DNA of 30,625 nucleotides from a virus, in the IMG/VR virus record IMGVR_UViG_3300035698_001826, positions 1-30,625 of that record. One strand, 5' to 3'. Both the position numbers and the translations under genes were made by a program. Shown here piece by piece: positions 7,170 through 14,911 of this stretch. The first letter of the stretch is position 1. Each line of letters begins with the position of its first letter. Below the pieces are notes generated by a model. It had not been told where the DNA came from and ran no database searches. It saw only the letters and a program-made list of their open reading frames with translations.

Positions 7170-7626
7170 TTTTGCCTTTAAGATTCGCATAGGCTTCCAC
7201 AGCGTTAGCGCTTGTTCTGCTTGTCCACGAGAATTTGCACTCAGAGCAGGAAACAACTTTCTTTGTCGTCCATCGTCCACCCCCAGAAGTTTCTTTCTCA
7301 ACAGAAAATAGTTTGTCTGTGGGGGCTCTACAGTTGGGGCAGAAGGGCGCTTCGCCTTTTCTAATTCTGCGAACTTCCTGCCCAGATTCATCAACAGACA
7401 AAACTACACGTAGTTCATACTCGTCGGACCCGCCCCAGACTCCCCATATTTCCTTGTTGTCAAGAGCCCACTGTAGGCACTCTTTTCGGACAGGGCAAGC
7501 CCCGCAGACTCTTTTTGCGTTCTTTACTTGTTCTTCTTCTTCCGAAAAGAAAATGTCTTTGTACGGCTCCATGGCGGGAGTTGCGCACAGCGCATCATTC
7601 TGCCACTGTGTTTTTTCAATCCCCAA
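7153..7626 (-). CDS. WhiB-family regulator with C-terminal zinc ribbon
   Basis: The N-terminal part is a WhiB domain: Cys14, Cys41, Cys44 and Cys50 (the C...CxxC...C Fe-S ligands, within RVCGACPVRKECLQWAL) and the GVWGG turn at 62-66. Residues 96-130 add a second pair of CxxC motifs (FCPNC and SCSEC), which looks like a zinc ribbon and is not part of a usual phage WhiB protein. At 157 residues it is longer than typical phage homologues. WhiB proteins bind the principal sigma factor and change host or phage transcription, so this gene points to an actinobacterial host. The start is TTG at 7626 with AGAGG upstream; it overlaps the previous gene by 11 bases. Confidence 0.92.
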   Translation of the reverse strand: MGIEKTQWQNDALCATPAMEPYKDIFFSEEEEQVKNAKRVCGACPVRKECLQWALDNKEIWGVWGGSDEYELRVVLSVDESGQEVRRIRKGEAPFCPNCRAPTDKLFSVEKETSGGGRWTTKKVVSCSECKFSWTSRTSANAVEAYANLKGKTTPQE

Positions 7627-7969
7627 GACCGTACACCTCTACTAACGTAATATTTGAAATTGTCTCTACAGCATCCCCATAAAAAGTTTCTCCCTTTTCA
7701 TCGCAGATGGTGAGGTCTGGCTCTTCATCAACTGTGCCAGCATGACCGTGATAAAACACACTAGATTTTTCTATAAAGCTTCTGCCATCGGAAAGACTAT
7801 CTACAAGACCATCTCTCTGCAAACACGAGGCAAGACCTCCTAGACACACAGGGTTGTGCATATCAACGTGGTCATATGTGAAGTAAATGACACTTTTGTA
7901 CCCTTGTTTCTTAAAGCCTTCGCCCGACCATTCAAACCAAAGGTTTTCGGCCATTCTTATAAAGTCCAT
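7616..7969 (-). CDS. Hypothetical protein (117 aa)
   Basis: The frame from ATG at 7969 encodes a soluble, acidic protein with aromatic clusters (MAENLWFEWSGEGF), a NPVCLGGLASCLQ segment near residues 39-51, and an acidic stretch DEEPDLTICDEKGE. I recognise no family with confidence. There is no ribosome site before this ATG; a TATACT box ends six bases upstream, so the message may be leaderless. A second in-frame ATG at 7954 is an alternative start. It overlaps the WhiB start and should be co-expressed with it. Confidence 0.65.
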   Translation of the reverse strand: MDFIRMAENLWFEWSGEGFKKQGYKSVIYFTYDHVDMHNPVCLGGLASCLQRDGLVDSLSDGRSFIEKSSVFYHGHAGTVDEEPDLTICDEKGETFYGDAVETISNITLVEVYGLGD

Positions 7970-7975
7970 TTAATA

Positions 7976-7981
7976 AGTATA
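7976..7981 (-). promoter_or_regulatory. Possible -10 box for a leaderless transcript
   Basis: TATACT on the minus strand ends six bases before ATG 7969, the distance expected if transcription starts at the start codon itself. It follows the terminator at 7999-8025, so a new promoter is needed here for the hypothetical gene and WhiB. No good -35 box is visible. Leaderless messages are common in actinobacteria, which is supportive context only. Confidence 0.35.
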
Positions 7982-7998
7982 TAACTAAAGTGACAAAA

Positions 7999-8025
7999 AA
8001 TAAGACCAGCAGGGCTGGTCTTATT
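7999..8025 (-). terminator. Rho-independent terminator
   Basis: A twelve-base perfect stem (7999-8010 with 8014-8025, core AGACCAGC/GCTGGTCT) has a three-base loop. In minus-strand RNA it is followed by a run of six U. It begins three bases after the stop codon of the gene ending at 8028. In the plus direction the stem is followed by a mixed U-rich stretch, so weak bidirectional action is possible. Confidence 0.9.
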
Positions 8026-8027
8026 CT

Positions 8028-8450
8028 TTATTTTACTTTCTTTTCTAAATAATTCGGAGAGTAATGTGAACCTTCGAGTTTTGGAACTTTATTGTCAGAA
8101 CTATTTACAATAATATCTCCGTACCTGATTGCAATAATTACACCTTTTCGTCCGTTGTGCATTTTGCCTAGGTCCCCATTGAAGGCGTCTTTCTTCACCC
8201 TAACTTGGTCAGCCACTTTAAGATGTCCTGCCATTGCGGGAGCCCACTTCTCATCTTTGTCATCGGAGTTCACAAGAGCGTGACCTTTGGCAAGTGAAGA
8301 GAAAACATCAATTGCTTCAACATGTAGCTCATCGGGTAGGTCAATGTTATCCCACGCCTCGAGGAGTGCAATAGCAGCATCTCCAGTACCACGTTTAACA
8401 CGCGCTTTGGTCAACTGTTCTTTGACCCACTCAAAATCTGTTGTATTCAT
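8028..8450 (-). CDS. Hypothetical protein with KOW/SH3-like C-terminus
   Basis: Counting from ATG at 8450, the protein has 140 residues. The N-terminal half is helical (FEWVKEQLTKARVKRG, EAWDNIDLPDELHVEAID). The C-terminal half contains LKVADQVRVKKDAF and HNGRKGVIIAIRYGDIIV, which looks like a small SH3-like barrel of the KOW type used to touch nucleic acid or protein. The frame extends three codons further to a GTG at 8459 that has no ribosome site, whereas ATG 8450 has GGAG three bases upstream. The gene stands alone between two terminators, so it probably has its own expression or depends on read-through. Confidence 0.7.
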   Translation of the reverse strand: MNTTDFEWVKEQLTKARVKRGTGDAAIALLEAWDNIDLPDELHVEAIDVFSSLAKGHALVNSDDKDEKWAPAMAGHLKVADQVRVKKDAFNGDLGKMHNGRKGVIIAIRYGDIIVNSSDNKVPKLEGSHYSPNYLEKKVK

Positions 8451-8470
8451 AGTCTCCACTTTACACTAAA

Positions 8471-8498
8471 GGGGGCCGAGTCGAGTGACTCAGCCCCC
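8471..8498 (-). terminator. Rho-independent terminator of the replication operon
   Basis: A twelve-base stem (8471-8482 with 8487-8498) encloses a four-base loop. One position is a C:A mismatch in plus-strand RNA but becomes a G:U wobble in minus-strand RNA, so the hairpin is built for minus-strand transcripts. It lies 12 bases after the stop of the ssDNA-binding protein gene and is followed by UUUA in that direction. Confidence 0.85.
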
Positions 8499-8509
8499 AA
8501 AAGTTTTTC

Positions 8510-9052
8510 TTAGAAGGGTGGTGGGGGCGGAGCTGCAACTCCCACTGATGAGGGTGCAGGAGCTGGTGCAGGTGGTGGTGTTGCAACCCCTGCAGGGCTC
8601 GCTACGGGTGAAGGTGCAGGTGCTACAGACACGCTGTCTGCGGTAATAGGCATGTAACGAGTAATCTCGTTGCGGTCCTGGCTGTTCCAGGTCCTCGTAC
8701 CGACCTGACCACGGAATACGCGGTTGCTCATTGCACTTGCAATCTGTTCGCTACTTGGCTGCTGAGTGAAGAAATCCTTGCCCAGCCCCAAAGCACCCAT
8801 CTGCGAGAAGAACATTCCCATCGCTTTTGGGTTCTCAGGAGAGATAACGACATTGTCCCAAACGAGGCGACGTGAGTGTGGACCAGACTGAACCTCAGTC
8901 TTTACCTTGAACATCACTTTTCCTGTCGAGGACATGGTGGAGGCGGACTCAATAACTTTGAGTTCGTACACACCATCGGGAAGAGGGGTGTAGTCTCCTC
9001 CGCCAGAGCTGTCTGCTGCTTGCAGAAGCTCATTCCAGTTTAACTGCGTCAT
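8510..9052 (-). CDS. DUF669-like single-stranded DNA-binding protein
   Basis: The 180-residue protein has an N-terminal beta domain with PLPDGVYELKVIES (24-36), KVMFKVKTEVQSG (45-57) and MGMFFSQMGAL, the pattern of the phage DUF669 group, which replaces SSB. Residues 143-180 are an Ala/Pro-rich disordered tail ending PPPPPF, similar in position to the acidic tail of SSB that also ends in Pro-Phe, but without acidic residues. It follows the Sak4-like ATPase gene by 27 bases and is the last gene before a strong terminator. Its likely role is to coat ssDNA for the polymerase, recombinase and nuclease of the same operon. The start is ATG at 9052 with AAGGA upstream. Confidence 0.78.
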   Translation of the reverse strand: MTQLNWNELLQAADSSGGGDYTPLPDGVYELKVIESASTMSSTGKVMFKVKTEVQSGPHSRRLVWDNVVISPENPKAMGMFFSQMGALGLGKDFFTQQPSSEQIASAMSNRVFRGQVGTRTWNSQDRNEITRYMPITADSVSVAPAPSPVASPAGVATPPPAPAPAPSSVGVAAPPPPPF

Positions 9053-9079
9053 TGTGTTTTTCCTTACTTCGTAGTGGAT

Positions 9080-9823
9080 TTATTCCGCTTTTGCTCCGAA
9101 AACCAAGTCTAGCATACGCTCTACACTAAGGTTTTCCTGTTCGACAATTGAGCCAAGACGTCCCTGAACTCGCTCGCCTGCTTCGTACTTGTTAGTACGT
9201 TCTACATACATCCTTCGTACTTTATACGGTGGTTGCATTGGGTCGGGGTTTGGAAACTCCTCAACTGCCAATGCTCCCAGGACGTCGTAGAAATATGGTG
9301 CTTGCACCTTGAGCTGACCCTGCAGGTATGGGTGATAGCGCCCGTCTTTGTCGGGACTAGCCATTGCCGTCAGGATAATTGCCTCAAGAGGGGCAACAGG
9401 GTGCATAGTGAGGTCACGCAAGTCACGGAGCAATGAGCCCATGTGACGGAGGATTTCCCCCCACTGTTGCATTTTAAGAGCCTCAACGCCAGCAATCTTG
9501 TCAAACAACTTGACCTGTAACTCCGAGATGGAGTCAATAATCAAGCTCTTAAACTGGTGCTGACCTGCCTGAAGCCACTGGTATGCCTTCAGAACAGTGT
9601 CGTAGTCGTGAACAACCACAACACAGGTGTCCCAAGTTCCGTCAGCCTTAGGTGGCTCTTCGGTCATGGGGTTCCAGTACTTGACGTTGATAGGGAGAAA
9701 CCGATGTCCACCTTCGACATCAAGCATGAGACGAGGGTATGGTGCAGTGACCGCAAAAGAGGATTTACCAACTTTTGACTCTCCGTACACCATCATCGTT
9801 AGAGAACGTTGAACTTCTGACAC
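9080..9823 (-). CDS. Sak4-like RecA-fold ATPase
   Basis: The 247-residue protein has a Walker A motif near the N-terminus (YGESKVGKSS, 13-22) and a Walker B strand FKSLIIDSISEL (91-102) with Asp97. Size, order and spacing fit the Sak4 / phage AAA_24 group, a short RecA-like fold that promotes single-strand annealing with the phage ssDNA-binding protein, whose gene follows. GTG at 9823 overlaps the TAG of the Cas4-like nuclease gene by one base (TAGTG), so the two are translationally coupled. That pairing, together with the SSB-like gene downstream, indicates an annealing-type recombination module. Confidence 0.87.
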   Translation of the reverse strand: MSEVQRSLTMMVYGESKVGKSSFAVTAPYPRLMLDVEGGHRFLPINVKYWNPMTEEPPKADGTWDTCVVVVHDYDTVLKAYQWLQAGQHQFKSLIIDSISELQVKLFDKIAGVEALKMQQWGEILRHMGSLLRDLRDLTMHPVAPLEAIILTAMASPDKDGRYHPYLQGQLKVQAPYFYDVLGALAVEEFPNPDPMQPPYKVRRMYVERTNKYEAGERVQGRLGSIVEQENLSVERMLDLVFGAKAE

Positions 9824-10764
9824 TAGATAGTTCCTTTCTTTTTGTCTTTACCATAGTAGTCGTATGGGTCGCCTTCGTCAAACATGTTTTCAACTGCCTG
9901 CTCCACCGCACTTCCGTCATCAAACATAGGACAGATAGAAAAAAACGGGCACTTCCATGTACAGTCTTGACTAGGACGAGGATATGCGACTGTCTGATGA
10001 GATATTCCCTCATCGAGAGCTTTCTTGGTGCTCATAATGTCTGTAACAACACCATGAATTCTATTCCAGAACGACCTCAGGGAGAACAGGTTGTGGCGAA
10101 CCTCAAACTGCTCATAGAAAGGTGGCTTTGCGTTAGCAGTTCTCTTCACTTTCTTAATGAGAGTGAAGATACCGCCCTCTGAGCGCTCCCCTGTGCCTTC
10201 GTTCTGGTGGTTCTCGAGCAACATATAGGTCAGAATCTGCTCATTCATGTGTGCCGTGCTGGCAAACTGACTGAACGAACCCCCGACCGTTTTGAAGTCC
10301 CTGAACATCCGGACTCCATCGACCTTGCGACGAACACGCATATCGATTTTACCCTGTAGCTCAACTTCGCCATTAAACAGTGGCATGGAAAGAACCTCCT
10401 CAGTGGAAATCATTTCAAGCTCGTTGTCAATTCCTTCTTCTTCTATCCACTGAAGGTACCCCTCAAGCATGATACGTCCGAGGTCTGCTTCACTGTCCAG
10501 CTCGCTGGGGTCGCGAAACTCTTCTGCAAGAATCAGTCGGTCCTTCTCAACCAGCCCTTCGTGCGCATCAAGAAGCGGGGTGCCCACACTGTAATACTGG
10601 TCCAGAGCCTCGTGAATGCGAGAACCCAGCGCCAGTGGACCAGTAAACTTCTTCTCTCGTGGCCTCAGCCTACGATAGTAAGACAGCCACCATTTTCTCT
10701 TACAATCCTTGTATGTTTGGATTTCAGAGTTAGACAGTGTATAAACTTCACCACTACTGCTCAT
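9823..10764 (-). CDS. Cas4/RecB-like PD-(D/E)XK nuclease
   Basis: The 313-residue protein shows the RecB-like nuclease motifs: GSRIHEAL with His51, GKID with Asp141, RDFKT with Asp156 and Lys158, and NEQILTYMLL with Gln176. Cys21 (TYKDCKRKW) and a C-terminal cluster Cys268, Cys272, Cys278 (CTWKCPFFSIC) match the four-cysteine Fe-S pocket of Cas4 and AddB-type nucleases. Such enzymes resect DNA ends; here it is coupled to the Sak4-like ATPase, which supports a recombination role. No CRISPR array or other cas gene is present, so adaptation is not suggested. Start ATG at 10764 has AAGGA eight bases upstream and overlaps the stop of the helicase gene. Confidence 0.88.
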   Translation of the reverse strand: MSSSGEVYTLSNSEIQTYKDCKRKWWLSYYRRLRPREKKFTGPLALGSRIHEALDQYYSVGTPLLDAHEGLVEKDRLILAEEFRDPSELDSEADLGRIMLEGYLQWIEEEGIDNELEMISTEEVLSMPLFNGEVELQGKIDMRVRRKVDGVRMFRDFKTVGGSFSQFASTAHMNEQILTYMLLENHQNEGTGERSEGGIFTLIKKVKRTANAKPPFYEQFEVRHNLFSLRSFWNRIHGVVTDIMSTKKALDEGISHQTVAYPRPSQDCTWKCPFFSICPMFDDGSAVEQAVENMFDEGDPYDYYGKDKKKGTI

Positions 10765-12581
10765 TTGGATTCCTTCTCTTCCTTTAGTAGCTTAAGGAGC
10801 TGGTCTTTATCTTTGACAACCTGCTCGAAGCTATCCGCTTTAGATTCTAGCACCTGACGAACGCGCTCCTCTACAGTGTTTGAGGTCACATAGTCGGTGA
10901 TAATAATATTGTCGTGAATCTCAGAGCCAATTCGGTGGACACGGTCGTTGACCTGCTTGTCATCAACTAGTGACCAGGGACGTTGCAGACGAATCAACCT
11001 ACGAGCTGCGGTAAGAGTAATTCCCACACCGCCCGCCTGCGCTGTAAACAAAATCCACTTTGTTCTATCAGCTTGGAAGTCATCAACCGCACGCTGGCGT
11101 TCATCTTCGTTCTGAGCACCCGTAATAAGCCCATGAGCAATGCCTGCTTTAGTGAGCCTTGCGCTAAAAAGCTCAATGAGCTGACGAGATACTGCAGATA
11201 CAGCAATTGAGTCTTCACCAAAGTCGCCGTGCGAGATGTCATCCATCAACGCATCAATTTTGCACGAAGGCTCGATAAGAGTAGCTTTGGACTCCCCTGT
11301 AGTTGGGTCTACTGTCATCTCAGCATAGGAGCTTGCAAACTGCAGGAGGCGAAGGGTTTGGGTTAGAACGCTAGGTGCTGACAGCATCGCCCCACCCTCG
11401 AGCTCGGCAATCATCCAGTCACGCATGTCGTTATATGCCTTCTTCTGCTTTGCAGACATCTCCACGTCACGGCGCTCTACGGTAACTTCCGGTAGCCAAG
11501 GGAGCACAACTTCTTTGAGCATCCTACGCATCCGAGGATTGAGGGTTGCGTAGAACTCGTCCCGCATGTGAGCTTTGATTCCCAAGACCATGAGACCACC
11601 AAATGCATTGAGCATTGTGTCTACCATGCGGTCAATCCATCGAGTTTTGCTTGGCCACTCTTCAGGGGAGAGCCAGTGCAAAATGGTCCACAGGTCTACA
11701 ACATCGTTAGCAATGGGTGTTCCGGTGAGAGCAAATCGAATGTCAGCTTTTCCTGTTGCGGACCATAAAGCCCTAGTTTGCTTAGACTTAGGCTGTTTAG
11801 ACCTGTGAACTTCATCCGCTACAACTGATTTAAAGTCAATCTCGTTGAGCTCCCGAACGTGAACTTCACATCGTCCAGGAGTTACTTTCTCGTTTAGCCC
11901 ACCGCACTCCACACAACGTGCAAGCGCAACAGAGCCATAGGGGGCGAGACGCGAGTGAGTCCTCAAAGACTCCCAGTTAATAACGAGCACATCAGGACCC
12001 CCCTCTGACTCTTCAATAAAGGGAGCAAACTGCTTCTTCCGCTGGGCAGAGGTGCCACTGACTACCTGAACAGAAACCTCAGGCCACCACCGAGCGAACT
12101 CACGCTCCCAGTTCTTTTTGAGTGTGTTTGGGCACACCACTAAGGCTGGAAACACGTCCTCGCCCGAGTCCTTGAGCTTCTTGAGTGCTCGAATTGCCTG
12201 AGCAGTCTTGCCCAGACCAGGCTCATCTGCAAGCAATGCCCGACGTGCTGTGCTTAAAAAATCTACACCAGCCCTCTGGTGAGGAAACAGGTCTTCGTCT
12301 CCTACAGCCTGCTCAGCGACCTCCCGTAGGGAGTTAGCAGGTCCGATGCGAGAAGTCAGCTCACCAGTAGCCCAATCTGTGAGGTTTGGACCAATTTCTA
12401 AATCTGTCTTAAACGTGGAGCGAAGAGCAAGACATCCTGTCCACGAGAGGGGCAGATGCCAGTGACTTTCCTTGGGGTCCCACTTGGCTCCAGGAATACT
12501 CTTACAGAGCTCTTTAAACCGCCAGTCAGCGGTAATAAGAATCTTACTGCCCGACGAGTCGAGCTCAACAAAAATTGTCAT
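10761..12581 (-). CDS. SNF2-family helicase with HARP-like N-terminus
   Basis: The 606-residue protein has the SF2/SNF2 motifs in order: FPHQRAGVDFL (99-109), Walker A LADEPGLGKT (117-126), DEVH (256-259), LTGTPIAND (285-293), AQAGGVGITLTAA (514-526) and QVNDRVHRIG (543-552). The N-terminal 50 residues contain FKELCKSIPGAKWDPKESHW, resembling the HARP region of SMARCAL1-type annealing helicases. Between motifs Ia and II lies a likely zinc site, Cys223, Cys226, Cys238 and His241. HARP-type proteins reverse forks and re-anneal strands; that activity is inferred here. It follows the RuvC-like gene by 15 bases and overlaps the Cas4-like gene by four. Confidence 0.9.
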   Translation of the reverse strand: MTIFVELDSSGSKILITADWRFKELCKSIPGAKWDPKESHWHLPLSWTGCLALRSTFKTDLEIGPNLTDWATGELTSRIGPANSLREVAEQAVGDEDLFPHQRAGVDFLSTARRALLADEPGLGKTAQAIRALKKLKDSGEDVFPALVVCPNTLKKNWEREFARWWPEVSVQVVSGTSAQRKKQFAPFIEESEGGPDVLVINWESLRTHSRLAPYGSVALARCVECGGLNEKVTPGRCEVHVRELNEIDFKSVVADEVHRSKQPKSKQTRALWSATGKADIRFALTGTPIANDVVDLWTILHWLSPEEWPSKTRWIDRMVDTMLNAFGGLMVLGIKAHMRDEFYATLNPRMRRMLKEVVLPWLPEVTVERRDVEMSAKQKKAYNDMRDWMIAELEGGAMLSAPSVLTQTLRLLQFASSYAEMTVDPTTGESKATLIEPSCKIDALMDDISHGDFGEDSIAVSAVSRQLIELFSARLTKAGIAHGLITGAQNEDERQRAVDDFQADRTKWILFTAQAGGVGITLTAARRLIRLQRPWSLVDDKQVNDRVHRIGSEIHDNIIITDYVTSNTVEERVRQVLESKADSFEQVVKDKDQLLKLLKEEKESK

Positions 12582-12596
12582 TATGTCTTTCTGTGG

Positions 12597-13064
12597 TTAA
12601 CTACGTAGTCGTTCTAGTGGACTCCAGCCCAACTTTACCATATAAAGTAGTCCATGCCTAATGGCATCCAGGGCGTGTCCTTCACCTCCTCGGTGCCAGT
12701 ATTCTAACTTCTTAAGTTTAGTATTGTCAAACATTGCTTTGGCGTCTGCTGGAGATTGCATATTTAAAGAATCGGTAGTGTGCCCATAGTCCAGCATAAT
12801 CTGCTTGAGCACACCAATTTTCTCTAGAGAAAAGGGCGACTGAGACTTCTTAGCTGTCTGAGCATTAATAGTAAACCTCTCACAGACAACATGAAACCCC
12901 TCCTTGTCTCCGTAGGAATCAAAAAACTTTCTAAGAGTGTTTGCATACTCCTGAAAGTCAACTTCGTAAGTCTCTGAAAGAATAGGCTCTTCACTAAGTT
13001 CCCACTCAAAAAGGGCGAGCCCTGTAGTCTTCCCTGGGTCTACCGCGACAATATAGTGAGTCAT
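12597..13064 (-). CDS. RuvC-like Holliday junction resolvase
   Basis: The 155-residue protein has the RNase H-fold acid residues of RuvC: Asp9 in IVAVDPGKTTGLA, Glu62 in VVCERF, and a C-terminal EGHALDAIRHGLLY with His130 and Asp133. Length fits phage RuvC-like proteins, which cut branched DNA formed in replication and recombination. ATG at 13064 overlaps the stop of the polymerase gene (TAATG) and has GGAGAGG about nine bases upstream. A crossover hotspot instigator or general RNase H-like nuclease role cannot be excluded. Confidence 0.82.
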   Translation of the reverse strand: MTHYIVAVDPGKTTGLALFEWELSEEPILSETYEVDFQEYANTLRKFFDSYGDKEGFHVVCERFTINAQTAKKSQSPFSLEKIGVLKQIMLDYGHTTDSLNMQSPADAKAMFDNTKLKKLEYWHRGGEGHALDAIRHGLLYMVKLGWSPLERLRS

Positions 13065-14911
13065 TATTCGTAAGCCTCTCCCCAGTTATTGAATGGTCCA
13101 GATACACCTGATGTCAGGGGGACCGCCCAACCGTCCCGAGTGGTCATACATTCTTTAACCAACTCCATCACCTCAGAAGCATCCGCCAAGGGAGCCTCGA
13201 GAACAATTTCGTCATGGACGGGGACAATAAGAAACTCGGTCAAATCTGCTTGGTCAAGCTTTACAAGGTTTTGCTTAAAAACTTCTGCTGCGCTGGCTTG
13301 AATTAAGTAGTTTGTTAAGCTGTAGACTCGGTCTGCATCACACGGGAGCCTACGACCAGTCCTTGTTGTGACGTAGCCTTGACCTTCCTCATTCAACCTC
13401 AAGGTGCCAGCCTCTTCGATATTCTTCTGCAGTTGCTTGACTCCAGGATAGTTTCTGTCGAACCCGTCAACAACGCCTTTCATAACAGATGTCGAAACAC
13501 CAGCAGTCAGAGCCATCTTTTCAACACCGGCTCCGTACAATTTACCATAGACCACACCTTTTATGAGTTTTCTTCGGGAATCATCTTTAGTGAGTGTATT
13601 ATCTTGATAGACCTGACCCATAATAGATGTAAACACGTCCCCACCAGTTGCATCCGCTTCGTGGAACAAGTTAATAAGTGACTCGTCTCCAGAGAATGAG
13701 GCGGTCAGACGGAACTCGACTTGGTCGAGGTCGGAGGTAATAATGACGTTGCCCTCTTCTCGAGGAATGAATGCCCTCCGAACAGTTGCGTCCCCCGCAG
13801 GCAAAGTCTGAAGCGCTGGGTCGGTTATGCTCATGCGGCCGGTTCGTGCTCCAAGGGTACGAACAGATGGGTGGACCACCCCGTCAATGTTGTCTTTAAG
13901 GAAGTTGGAGAAGTACGAGCTTGCCAGCTTGTCTGCTTTGCGTTGCTTGAGTACAGCATCAGCAAGAAGCTTAACTTCGTTGTTTCCTTCGATATAAAGC
14001 TTTTTTATCTGGTCTTTGGTCATAGACTTCTGACCAGACGGAGTAAATTCAGTAATAACTGCGCCCAGACCTTCAAAAGTCTTAACAAGTTGAACGTTAC
14101 TGGTTATAGAAGTCCCGTAAGTCTCTTTTGCCCAGCTTTTGACTCCCTCAGTGTACGCAGTTAGCTCGTCCAGCTTTTTCTGTGAGTAATCTAAGTCTAC
14201 GCGAGCCCCATTGAGCTCCATCTGAGTAACAATACGTCTCGTAGCCATTTCAAGCTCATAAGGAATGCTGTAAGCCTTGCCTGGACCACACTTCTGATAA
14301 AACTGCTCCCAAATACGCATGGTGAGCACCGTGTCCAGGGCTCCATAAGCCCAGTACGGTTGAAAGTTAAGTGGGACTGTGCCCCACGTCCACCCATTTT
14401 CGGCAAACTCTTTGTCCAAAGTGCTCTGTAAAGCTACCGAACGGGGGTCAACATAGCGAGCAGCGAGTTGCTTGAGTGCGCCAGTGCCAAGCGGGTCAAT
14501 AATCTGTGCCATGAGCATCGTGTCATGTGCTTGATGCCACGGCATCTTCCACTCAGAGGCAACAGCAAACCATTTAGCCTCGAAGGCGATGTTGTGGAAG
14601 ACAATAGGACCGTCATAGTCGGCCATTCCTTGATAAAAAACTCCAGACCACTTATCCCAAGGAATAGCCCAGCCCTGTTCACCGTCCCCAACCTGAGCTA
14701 GGCGAATTTGACCGTGCCAAGGGGAAAGAGCATCTTTGGGATTCCTACCAGGAAGTTCTCCTGTCTCAATATCTACGGAGACAGCATTGTGAGGTCTACG
14801 CTGACCTAACCACGAGATAAACTCGCTAGCTTTGTCAACGCTGTCTACGAAGTGGAGCTTTACACTACTCAACCCCTGCTGTCCCGTCTGTGTCTGTTCC
14901 GTCACTATCAT
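13064..14911 (-). CDS. Family A DNA polymerase with 3'-5' exonuclease
   Basis: The 615-residue protein has proofreading motifs SVDIETG (45-51), FHNIAFEAKWF (105-115, with Glu111 where Asp is usual) and YGALDTVL (189-196). The polymerase motifs are SDLDQVEFR (393-401: Asp394, Glu399), RRKLIKGVVYGKLYG (446-460) and VPVHDEIVLEA (563-573: His566, Asp567). The O-helix position that is Phe762 in E. coli Pol I is Tyr455 here, as in T7 polymerase. There is no 5'-3' exonuclease domain. It is the replicative polymerase of the operon. ATG at 14911 lies directly against its purine-rich ribosome site; GTG at 14905 would give better spacing. The start overlaps the upstream acidic-protein gene by 47 bases. 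Confidence 0.95.
   Translation of the reverse strand: MIVTEQTQTGQQGLSSVKLHFVDSVDKASEFISWLGQRRPHNAVSVDIETGELPGRNPKDALSPWHGQIRLAQVGDGEQGWAIPWDKWSGVFYQGMADYDGPIVFHNIAFEAKWFAVASEWKMPWHQAHDTMLMAQIIDPLGTGALKQLAARYVDPRSVALQSTLDKEFAENGWTWGTVPLNFQPYWAYGALDTVLTMRIWEQFYQKCGPGKAYSIPYELEMATRRIVTQMELNGARVDLDYSQKKLDELTAYTEGVKSWAKETYGTSITSNVQLVKTFEGLGAVITEFTPSGQKSMTKDQIKKLYIEGNNEVKLLADAVLKQRKADKLASSYFSNFLKDNIDGVVHPSVRTLGARTGRMSITDPALQTLPAGDATVRRAFIPREEGNVIITSDLDQVEFRLTASFSGDESLINLFHEADATGGDVFTSIMGQVYQDNTLTKDDSRRKLIKGVVYGKLYGAGVEKMALTAGVSTSVMKGVVDGFDRNYPGVKQLQKNIEEAGTLRLNEEGQGYVTTRTGRRLPCDADRVYSLTNYLIQASAAEVFKQNLVKLDQADLTEFLIVPVHDEIVLEAPLADASEVMELVKECMTTRDGWAVPLTSGVSGPFNNWGEAYE

Noticed and set aside
6978-7394. 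Minus-strand frame upstream-overlapping WhiB's 3' end
   Set aside because: It overlaps both WhiB and the metallophosphoesterase out of frame and shows no ribosome site or motif.
7235-7645. Plus-strand frame of 136 codons
   Set aside because: It is the reverse of the WhiB gene, whose cysteine pattern is unmistakable.
9823-10764. Cas4-like gene considered as part of a CRISPR system
   Set aside because: No repeat-spacer array or other cas gene is present, and the gene is coupled to phage recombination genes.
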